Shown here: positions 8,966-16,386 of the stretch, piece after piece | Layout: each line of letters opens with the position of its first letter | How positions within the stretch are numbered: position 1 is the first letter of the stretch | DNA from: Planctomyces sp. | GTDB taxonomy: Bacteria; Planctomycetota; Planctomycetia; Planctomycetales; Planctomycetaceae | Length of the DNA: 64,000 bases | Direction: 5' to 3' | Assembly (NCBI GenBank): GCA_019636235.1 | Contig: JAHBXW010000020.1 | Coordinates: 29,343 to 93,342, forward strand | Program-made: the position numbers and the translations under genes | Notes under the pieces: model-generated | Told to the model about the DNA's origin: nothing | Seen by the model: the letters and a program-made list of their open reading frames with translations, nothing else | The model's database searches: none

Positions 8966-10123
8966 ATGCCCAGCCGCAGCGTCCTCGCCCGCCGTTACGA
9001 TTCCGGCGATCCCGTCCGGGCGACGATCGCCGACGGCCGCCTCGCGGAAATCGTCCCGCTGTGGACCCGCGAACCGCTCGACGACTGGCCCTGGATCGCC
9101 CCCGGTTTCTTCGACCTGCAGTTGAACGGTTATGGCGGCATCTGGTTCAGCGATGAGCGGCTGACAGTCGAGCAGGTGCTGGAAGTCCTTGCCCGCTATC
9201 CGCGGCACGGCGTGACGCGGCTGTGTCCGACGCTGATCACGAATTCGCAGGCGGCGCTGCGGCATGGCCTGGCGACGATCCGGGCGGCCTGCGAGCGCGA
9301 GCCCTGGGCGGATGCGATGGTCGCCGGCTGCCATCTGGAAGGCCCGCACATCTCTCTCGAGGACGGCCCGCGCGGCGCGCATCCGCTGGCTCACGTCCGG
9401 CCCTGCAGCCTGTCGGAATTCGAAGAACTCAACGCCGCCTCGGGCAACCGCGTCCGGCTGGCCACGCTCGCTCCGGAATGCCCTGGCGCCCCGGACTTCA
9501 TCCGCGGCCTCGTCGAGCGGCGCGTCGCCGTCGCGATCGGACACACCGCGGCCACGCCCGAACAGATCGCCGCCGCCGTCGATGCCGGCGCCGCCTTCAG
9601 CACGCATCTGGGCAACGCCGCCCATCGCGTCCTGCCGCGACATCCGAACTATCTGTGGGATCAGCTCGGCGAACCGCGACTGGCCGCCAGCGTCATCTCC
9701 GACAGCCATCACCTGCCGGCCAGCGTGCTGCGCAGCATCGTCGCCGCGAAGACGCCGGAGCGGATCATCATCACCTGCGACGCCTCGGGGCTGGCCGGCT
9801 GCGAGCCCGGCGTGCACGAGACGCCGCTGGGCACGTTTGAAATGCTTGACGACGGCCGGATCGTCATCGCGGGTCAGCGGACGCTGCTCGCCGGTTCCGG
9901 GCTGATGACGGACGCCTGCGTCGCATTCATGCTGCAGGCGACGGGGGTCCGCCTCCGCGAGGCCTGCGACATGGCGGGGCGCGTTCCGGCGACCATGCTG
10001 GGCCTCCCCGCCGGCCGGCTGCTGCCGGGCGAGCCCGCGAACCTGGCGCTGTTCCGCTGGTCCCGAGCGTCCAGGCGCATCGACGTCCTGGAGACGTTCT
10101 GTCCGGCAGGCCCGCCCGGATGA
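8966..10123 (+). CDS. nagA: N-acetylglucosamine-6-phosphate deacetylase-like amidohydrolase
   Basis: A 385-residue TIM-barrel amidohydrolase. Family signatures are in order: PGFFDLQLNGYGG, HLEGPHIS (metal-binding Glu), IGHTAATPEQ, FSTHLGNAAH (His), ISDSHHLP (His pair) and ITCDASGLAG (catalytic Asp). This is the NagA pattern; NagA removes acetate from GlcNAc-6-phosphate in amino-sugar recycling. The usual HLEGPF is HLEGPH here and THLFNAM is THLGNAA, so substrate preference may differ. It follows glcF by 15 bases, so it probably belongs to the same transcript. Confidence 0.82.
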   Translation: MPSRSVLARRYDSGDPVRATIADGRLAEIVPLWTREPLDDWPWIAPGFFDLQLNGYGGIWFSDERLTVEQVLEVLARYPRHGVTRLCPTLITNSQAALRHGLATIRAACEREPWADAMVAGCHLEGPHISLEDGPRGAHPLAHVRPCSLSEFEELNAASGNRVRLATLAPECPGAPDFIRGLVERRVAVAIGHTAATPEQIAAAVDAGAAFSTHLGNAAHRVLPRHPNYLWDQLGEPRLAASVISDSHHLPASVLRSIVAAKTPERIIITCDASGLAGCEPGVHETPLGTFEMLDDGRIVIAGQRTLLAGSGLMTDACVAFMLQATGVRLREACDMAGRVPATMLGLPAGRLLPGEPANLALFRWSRASRRIDVLETFCPAGPPG

Positions 10124-10153
10124 GCGCGCTCCCTACAGCGCCTCAACGTCCGC

Positions 10154-12397
10154 TCACCACAGCCCGGCAATCCGCCGCAGCAGCCACTCGCAGCTCAGCC
10201 AGCCGAGCAGCAGCAGCATCAGCGACATCCGGTCCCACACATATTCGATCTGCGGGGGGGCGTCGAGCGCCCGGCGATGCCGTGCCAGGGCCGCCGTCAG
10301 TTGATCCATCGCCGCGCCATCGATGGCGTCGAACGCCGCGCCGCCGGACAGATCGGACAGGATGCGGAGAGCCAGCGGATCGGCCGACGTCTGCAGCCGC
10401 TCGATGTTCACGTCGTACACGATGAACGGCAGTTCGAGCTGCGGCGGCGTCATGCCGGGGGTAAGGGCGATGACGCGGTGCGTTCCCGGCGACTCGGGCG
10501 TCCATTTGGCGCGGTACCGGGGATGCGGGCCGGCCATGCGATGTACGGCAACGTCTTCCAGTTGCCGGTCGGGCTTCAGAATCTGAATCTGCGGCGACGC
10601 GGCCCCGTCCGGCGCGAAGCGGTACACGACGTCGATCGTCAGTTCGTCCCCCAGCCGGACGCTGCGACGGCTGAGCTGCAGCGACGTCTGCTGGCCGGGC
10701 GCGAAGTCGCCCCCCAGCGCCATCCAACGGACCAGGTTCGACCAGAACAGGTCGTAAAAGCCGCGCATGTCCTGCAGATCGGGCGTCAGCAGACTCCACC
10801 GCCATGTGCCCTCGCCCAGGATGGCGACCACGCCTCCCCGGCCCACGTTCGCCCGGACAATCGCCGGACGCTCCGTCGCATCGCCGCCGCGGGGGTCGTG
10901 CGCCGTGCTCAGCACGATCGTCGCCGGCTTCACCGAGACCGCCTGCTGCAGCGTCTCCAGCGGCGGCAGCCGGGGCAGCATCTCCTCCGGATTGACGGGC
11001 ATTTTCGACAGATTCATCCAGGAACTGGTCCGGCCCGATCCGGCCAGTTCGAGCGTCGCATTCGACAACGTCTCCTCGCCCCACACCACCGGCTCGAGCG
11101 GCCGCAGCGCTTCCTGAACGGCCCGCCCCTGGGCCGATTCCGGGTTGTACGGTCGTCCCCGCGCCAGGACGAGCTGGCCGCCTCCCTCCACGTACCGCCG
11201 CATCCGCTGCGCGCCGGCCGCATCCAGCAGATGCTCCAGCCCCCGGCCGACGATCACCACGTCGTACGAACTCCACGCCTCGTCCGTCTCCGGCAGCCGT
11301 AGGGACGCGCCGGAATCGCGCGTCACCAGCGTCTCGCGTTTCCGCTCGCCGACCTGCGTCAACTGCACGATCTCGATCTGCTCGTCCTTGCGCAGCGACT
11401 GCGCCAGGAACTTCGTATCCCAGAAGGGCTGCCCCTCCAGAACCAGCACCCGAATCCGCTTCTCCATGACTTCAATGAACACCCGCTGCTGGTTGTTCGC
11501 CAGTTCCGTTTCTGCATTCAGCGGGTCGAGCGAGACGTCGTACTCGTACTGCCCCGGGGGGCGTCCGGGAATGGTGGCCTGCAGCTCCACGACCTTTTGA
11601 GTTCCAAACTCGATCGGAATCTGCTGCTCCTCGCCACCCTGGCGGATGCGCAAGATGCCGTTCGCCCCGTCGAGCCCCGACTGGTAGACCCGCACCAGCA
11701 GGCCGCCGGCTTCGTTCGGCAGCATAGAGTCCTGCATTGGCACCGCCAGGAGCGCGGCGTCGGCTGTCGTCGACGCTCCGCCCAGCGCGACGGTGAAGAT
11801 CGGAATTCCCCGGGAGGCCGCGACGCCTCCCGCCGACTGCACCGATTCGCCCGTGGTGTCGCGTCCGTCGCTGACGACCAGCAGCGCCTGTCCCTGGCCG
11901 GTCGTCCGATTCAAGGCCGCGATCACTGATTCGGACAGCCGCGTATCCCGCCCCTGGGCGTGCTCCTCCGGCCGTTCCCGAACGGCCGCCAGCGACAGCG
12001 GGTGCAAACCCGTGTCGAACCCCTGCAGCGTGATCTCGAAATCATTCTCCAGCGCGGCCAGTTGATTCGGCGAAAGCACCTGCCGCACCGCGTGCGCGAT
12101 CCGCGACGTCGTCCCGCAGTCCTCGACCAGCATCGACTGCGACGTGTCCAGCAGAATGTTCAACTTCAGCGGTTCGCTCGATGACCGCGACGCCAGCTCG
12201 CGACTCGGCCCGAACAACAGCGCCGTGATCCCCAAAATCGCCAGCAGTCGCATGCCCAGCAGCATCCCCGCCCAGCCCGGCGATCGCTCGCGCGAACGCA
12301 GCCACGCGAACACCGCCAGGCACGACAGCACGACCGCCCCGCCCACCAGCGGCAGCGTGGAAAACACCGGTCGCCACACCAGGGCCAAAGTCACCAT
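10154..12397 (-). CDS. Membrane protein with VWA domain and glutamine-amidotransferase-like domain
   Basis: About 747 residues from the ATG at 12397 (six further codons are open upstream). Two hydrophobic segments at the N-terminus (LPLVGGAVVLSCLAVFAWL and MRLLAILGITALLFG) precede a von Willebrand A domain whose MIDAS begins LLDTSQSM. The middle contains a DJ-1/amidotransferase-like part (DVVIVGRGLEHLLDA, GGGQLVLARG). A C-terminal hydrophobic segment (MSLMLLLLGWLSCEWLL) ends it. Such proteins sit with BatA-type proteins in planctomycetes. It is 60 bases downstream of the BatA-like gene and likely forms a membrane complex with it; the role is unknown. Confidence 0.8.
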   Translation of the reverse strand: MVTLALVWRPVFSTLPLVGGAVVLSCLAVFAWLRSRERSPGWAGMLLGMRLLAILGITALLFGPSRELASRSSSEPLKLNILLDTSQSMLVEDCGTTSRIAHAVRQVLSPNQLAALENDFEITLQGFDTGLHPLSLAAVRERPEEHAQGRDTRLSESVIAALNRTTGQGQALLVVSDGRDTTGESVQSAGGVAASRGIPIFTVALGGASTTADAALLAVPMQDSMLPNEAGGLLVRVYQSGLDGANGILRIRQGGEEQQIPIEFGTQKVVELQATIPGRPPGQYEYDVSLDPLNAETELANNQQRVFIEVMEKRIRVLVLEGQPFWDTKFLAQSLRKDEQIEIVQLTQVGERKRETLVTRDSGASLRLPETDEAWSSYDVVIVGRGLEHLLDAAGAQRMRRYVEGGGQLVLARGRPYNPESAQGRAVQEALRPLEPVVWGEETLSNATLELAGSGRTSSWMNLSKMPVNPEEMLPRLPPLETLQQAVSVKPATIVLSTAHDPRGGDATERPAIVRANVGRGGVVAILGEGTWRWSLLTPDLQDMRGFYDLFWSNLVRWMALGGDFAPGQQTSLQLSRRSVRLGDELTIDVVYRFAPDGAASPQIQILKPDRQLEDVAVHRMAGPHPRYRAKWTPESPGTHRVIALTPGMTPPQLELPFIVYDVNIERLQTSADPLALRILSDLSGGAAFDAIDGAAMDQLTAALARHRRALDAPPQIEYVWDRMSLMLLLLGWLSCEWLLRRIAGLW

Positions 12398-12457
12398 GAC
12401 GGCCTGCGATTCCACATGCGGACGGGCGCCCTTTCCAACACCGGGAACATCAAAACC

Positions 12458-14608
12458 CTATCGCCTCCACAAACCCAGCAGCAGCAACTCGACGGCCAGC
12501 GACATCATCGCCAGCGAAAACAGTTCGCCCCACAGCGGACGCCCGCCCAGGTCGATGCCCGACGCCAGCCGGTCGCCCGCCGCCGTTTCGGACGTCAGCC
12601 GCTCGCTGGCCAGATGCCGCGACAGCGCCTCGCCTTCGATCCGCAGCAGGTCCGACTCCCGGGGGTCGAGATTCACGGCCGCCGCGGCGAACGGCGCGCC
12701 GTCGACGTCGAGCCGGTACACGCCGGACAGCTCCGTGCGGTTCACCGAAATCCGCGCGCCCTCCGGACTGTCGTTGCGGGCATAGGATGCCGGTTGCCCG
12801 CGGGGATCGAACACGGACACCGCCGCATTCGATGGCGTCCGCCCCGGAAATACCAGTCCGCCCCCCACCGGCCGGGACTGCGGATCGGCCGTGCTGGCCT
12901 GCAGCGTGGCGGCCATGATCTGCGTCATCGCGACGAACGGTCCGTGCTTCCCGAGATCGCTCGTCGCCGACTCCGGACTGAAACTCGCCAGTAGGAACTG
13001 CCCCTTGCCGAATGTCCTTCGGCCCAGCGCCGGCTGGCCGTTTGAGAACACCAGCAGGGTCTCCGCGTCCACTGCCGGAGCGCCCGCCGTCCACACCGCG
13101 CGAAATCCGATTTCCTGAATCGCCAGTTGGCTCTGCTCGTCGAACTCCCGGAACCAGCGCGACTGCCAACGCCCCGAGGAAATCCGCAGCGGCGGCTCCC
13201 CCCGGCCCAACGATCTCCGCGCGCCGAGTTGCCAGGGCGGCATCAAACCCCGGCTGGCCTCGCTGAACTGCGCCACGTTCTGATCGACCGCCCCTTGTCC
13301 GGCGAACAGCACCAGACCGCCCCCGGCCCGGACGTGTTCGGTCAACAGACCGACCGTCTCCTGCTTCATCACGCCGAGATAACCCAGAAATGCCGCCGAC
13401 ACCCCGCGCAAATCGTCGGCCGTCAACCGACCGGGTCGCACATGTCGCACGGCCAGCCGTCGCACAGCGGACTCCTCGCCCAGCCCCTCGTAGGGATCGA
13501 GCGCCCGCATCAGGTAGAACGCCGCCGTTCCCGGCTCCTGCGGGTCATCGTCGCTGACGACCAGCACCGGCGTCGGCTGGGCCGAACCGATCACCAGCGA
13601 CGCGGAATCGTCGAGCGGCAGCGCGTCGCCCCCTGCCAGCCGGAATGTCGCCTGCTGCACCGCGCCCGGCGGCAATGCGATCGAGAACACCGCCCGGCGG
13701 CTTTCCCGCGGCGCCAGCGACACCGTTTGCTTCATGACGGCTGGATCGCCCCCGCCGATGCTCCGCACCTCGGCCTGCACCTCCGCCTGTTGGGCCGACT
13801 CGGACGAGTTCAACAGGTTGACCGAGAGATCGACCGTCTGCCCTTCGGCGGGAATCGCCGGGAAGCATTCGGGATTCGACAGCCCGACGTTCGCCTCAGG
13901 CGGACCCGCCACATCGGCGACGATGATTCGCGTTCCGGCAGGCAATACGTCGGACGCCCGCGGCTCCGCCAGCACCTCCGCCCAGTTCGCCGCCTGCAGA
14001 TCGGACAGAATCACGACCTGTCGGGCGCCGTCATGCCGCTCCAGCAGCCGCCCAGCGAGAGACAGCGCCCCAGCGAAGTCCCCGCGGGTCCCCTTCGGCT
14101 GCACCGCGGCCAGTTCGCTGCGAATCGCCGGCAGATTCTGACTCAGCTGCGAGAACAGCGGTTGCGGCGAATCGTCGACCAGCACCAGGTTCGCGCGGTC
14201 CACGCCGCTCCGCAGGCCATCCAGAGTTCGACCCGCGGCCGCCTTCAACGCGTCGAGCGCGCTCCCCCCGCCGCTCCGCTGCGCCACGCTGGGGCTGATG
14301 TCGAGCAGCAGCACCGCGGCCGTCGACTGATTTCCCTCGGCGAGCCGCGCCTGCTGGGGACTCAGCCATACCGGCCGTGTGAACGCCAGCACGATGCAGG
14401 CCACTGACAGCATGCGCAGCAGCAGCAACAGCCAGCGGCGCAGGCGATGAAGTTTCGATTGCTGAGCCGCGCACTCCTGCAGAAAGGCGATCGACGGAAA
14501 CACGATCGGACGGCGGGCGCGGCGCTGCAGCAAATGGGCGATGACCGGGGCCGCGAGCAGCGCGAGCCCCCCCAGCAGGGCGGCGTTCGTCAGAGACAGT
14601 GCGCCCAT
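12458..14608 (-). CDS. BatA-domain/VWA membrane protein
   Basis: A 716-residue protein opening with the aerotolerance-regulator (BatA) N-terminal domain: two hydrophobic helices around ALLGGLALLAAPVIAHLLQ, RRPIVFPSIAFLQ, then LRRWLLLLLRMLSVACIVLAF. A VWA-like domain follows, MIDAS-type motif LLLDISPSV, and later an amidotransferase-like segment (RAGGGLVLFAGQG). The C-terminus has a final membrane helix (FSLAMMSLAVELLLLGLW). BatA-type genes usually follow MoxR ATPase and DUF58 genes; here the upstream gene is divergent and unrelated, so this two-gene unit is detached from that cluster. Confidence 0.82.
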   Translation of the reverse strand: MGALSLTNAALLGGLALLAAPVIAHLLQRRARRPIVFPSIAFLQECAAQQSKLHRLRRWLLLLLRMLSVACIVLAFTRPVWLSPQQARLAEGNQSTAAVLLLDISPSVAQRSGGGSALDALKAAAGRTLDGLRSGVDRANLVLVDDSPQPLFSQLSQNLPAIRSELAAVQPKGTRGDFAGALSLAGRLLERHDGARQVVILSDLQAANWAEVLAEPRASDVLPAGTRIIVADVAGPPEANVGLSNPECFPAIPAEGQTVDLSVNLLNSSESAQQAEVQAEVRSIGGGDPAVMKQTVSLAPRESRRAVFSIALPPGAVQQATFRLAGGDALPLDDSASLVIGSAQPTPVLVVSDDDPQEPGTAAFYLMRALDPYEGLGEESAVRRLAVRHVRPGRLTADDLRGVSAAFLGYLGVMKQETVGLLTEHVRAGGGLVLFAGQGAVDQNVAQFSEASRGLMPPWQLGARRSLGRGEPPLRISSGRWQSRWFREFDEQSQLAIQEIGFRAVWTAGAPAVDAETLLVFSNGQPALGRRTFGKGQFLLASFSPESATSDLGKHGPFVAMTQIMAATLQASTADPQSRPVGGGLVFPGRTPSNAAVSVFDPRGQPASYARNDSPEGARISVNRTELSGVYRLDVDGAPFAAAAVNLDPRESDLLRIEGEALSRHLASERLTSETAAGDRLASGIDLGGRPLWGELFSLAMMSLAVELLLLGLWRR

Positions 14609-14815
14609 TGCCCGTCTTTCACCTCGTGTCCGATCCGCCCGACATCATCCCGGCCCTCGCACGGCGCACATGGAACGGCCACGCGGCGGTGCTGCCCGGC
14701 CGGCGCGGCTTCAGTATCCTAACAGACCGAACGCGATTCCTCAGCGAACCTCGCCGCGTTCGCGACATTCCGTTCCCTCCCGATTCCGCCCGCCTGCAAC
14801 GCTCGCGCTGCCCCC

Positions 14816-15664
14816 ATGATCCGATCCGCCGTCACGCTCAGCCTGGTTTCCGAAGCCCGCGGCGGCCCGTTCGTCTTCTGGGACGACCTCCCCCAGGCAA
14901 TCGACCGCGCGGCGGAACTGGGGTTCGACGCGCTCGAGGTGTTCGCACCCGGACCTGACGCGATTTCGCCGGCCGAACTCGGACGACGGCTGCGGGATGC
15001 GGGACTCGGACTGGCGGCCATTGGAACCGGCGCGGGTTGGGTCAAGCACCGGTTGACGCTCACCGACCCGGACCCGCGCGTCCGGTCCAAGGCGTGCGCA
15101 TTTGTGCGTTCGATGATCGAGTGGGGCGCCGCGGCCGGAATTGAGGCACAGGGGGCCGCGTTGCCGGCCCCGGCCATCATCGGTTCGATGCAGGGCCGGT
15201 TTGGAGGCGATGTTGCGAAGGAGTCGGCCCTGGGCTGGCTGGCCGACGCCCTGAACGAACTCGCGGCCGGGTTGCCTGAGACCGGACGGTTGCTCATCGA
15301 GCCGCTGAACCGGTACGAGACGAACCTTTTGAACACGCTGGCCGACGGCAGCGCATTGTTGAGGTCCCTCGGCGTCTCGAACGTGCGGCTGTTGGCCGAC
15401 CTGTTCCACATGAACATCGAGGAAGTCGATTCGGCGACAGCGCTGGCTCAGGCGGGGGTTGACGTCGGGCACCTCCATTTCGTCGATTCGAACCGCCGAC
15501 CCGCTGGGAGCGGACATCTTGACCTGCTTCCGATCGCAAAAGCTATTCTGAAAATGGGTTACGACGGATACGCATCGGCGGAGGCGCTTCCCTGGCCGAA
15601 CCCCGACGCGGCGGCGACCCAGACAATTCGCCTGTTTCGCCGGTTGTTTCCTCGGGAAACCTGA
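14816..15664 (+). CDS. Hydroxypyruvate isomerase-like TIM-barrel protein (AP-endonuclease 2 superfamily)
   Basis: A 282-residue protein of the xylose-isomerase-like TIM-barrel superfamily. Characteristic segments are AIDRAAELGFDALEVFAPG near residues 23-45, LIEPLNRYETNLLNTLADG around residues 160-178 (metal-binding Glu), LLADLFHMNIEE, VGHLHFVDSNRRPAGSGHLD (His/Asp) and GYDGYASAEALPWPN (Glu). The last two are typical of sugar-phosphate isomerase/epimerase members. The substrate is not determined. It is divergent from the BatA-like gene with 207 bases between them. Confidence 0.83.
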   Translation: MIRSAVTLSLVSEARGGPFVFWDDLPQAIDRAAELGFDALEVFAPGPDAISPAELGRRLRDAGLGLAAIGTGAGWVKHRLTLTDPDPRVRSKACAFVRSMIEWGAAAGIEAQGAALPAPAIIGSMQGRFGGDVAKESALGWLADALNELAAGLPETGRLLIEPLNRYETNLLNTLADGSALLRSLGVSNVRLLADLFHMNIEEVDSATALAQAGVDVGHLHFVDSNRRPAGSGHLDLLPIAKAILKMGYDGYASAEALPWPNPDAAATQTIRLFRRLFPRET

Positions 15665-15846
15665 GCGGTTTCCGCCGGTCGCTCTTGCTCGCCGCCGACG
15701 CGAATCGCCAGAATCTTTCCATGAGACAGATTTTCTTGGCTGACTCATGCTGCGCGGACGCGTTTCACAATGGTGCGGCGGCGCACGCTCGACCTGCCGC
15801 CGGATCCCACAGCGTCCAACCGCCTCTGAGACATTGACGTAACATA

Positions 15847-16356
15847 ATGCCTGTGAGCGTGTTTCGACACCGCGCCTGGCCCGTCTGGGCGGCTCTCAGC
15901 GTCAACTTGTTGGCACTGGTCGCAGTCGCCCCGGTTCCGGCGCGCCGCAAAATTGAACTCCCGGAACCCTTTCGGATTGAGATCACCGGCGCCGGCAAGC
16001 AATGGCAGGTCCGGTATCCCGATCTCGATTTGCTCGGCGGGCCGGACGCGGCGATCATCCAGCAGGACATCCCGGTCCCCGGCGACCGCGAACTCCAGTT
16101 TGTTCTCAAGAGCGAAGACTACGTCTACACGCTCGAAATCCCGGCACATCAGAAGAAAGAGATCGCCGTTCCGACGCTTGAGTTCCGCATGACGCTCGAG
16201 CCCCAGGAACCCGGCACGCTGGAGTATGTGGGCGAGCCGATGTGCAACGACCCGCACTCCCCCATGAACGGCCGGCTCATCATCGAGTCCGCCGACCGCT
16301 TCCTCGATCGCTGCGAACAGGCGGCCGATCAACGCGACACCGCGGAAGCGGGCTGA
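15847..16356 (+). CDS. COX2-like cupredoxin protein with an incomplete CuA site
   Basis: A 169-residue protein with one N-terminal hydrophobic segment (residues 11-30) and a cupredoxin-type domain. Segments line up with cytochrome c oxidase subunit II: WQVRYPD, a LKSEDYVYTLEIPA strand in the place of DV-x-HS-FW-P, AVPTLEFRMTLEPQEPGTLEY, then GEPMCNDPHSPM. Against the CuA site, Cys133, His137 and Met140 are kept, but the first Cys is Gly and the first His is Tyr94. So it is not a normal CuA centre; it may bind one copper or none. It sits 30 bases before the SCO-domain lipoprotein, which suggests a shared copper-related job. Confidence 0.68.
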   Translation: MPVSVFRHRAWPVWAALSVNLLALVAVAPVPARRKIELPEPFRIEITGAGKQWQVRYPDLDLLGGPDAAIIQQDIPVPGDRELQFVLKSEDYVYTLEIPAHQKKEIAVPTLEFRMTLEPQEPGTLEYVGEPMCNDPHSPMNGRLIIESADRFLDRCEQAADQRDTAEAG

Positions 16357-16386
16357 CACGGAATTTGCTGACGAAGGGAAAGACTC

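Noticed and set aside
5243..9817. A 1524-codon open frame on the minus strand
   Set aside because: It is antisense to four well-recognised genes and its composition (Arg/Gln/His/Pro-rich) is that of a reverse-strand shadow at high GC.
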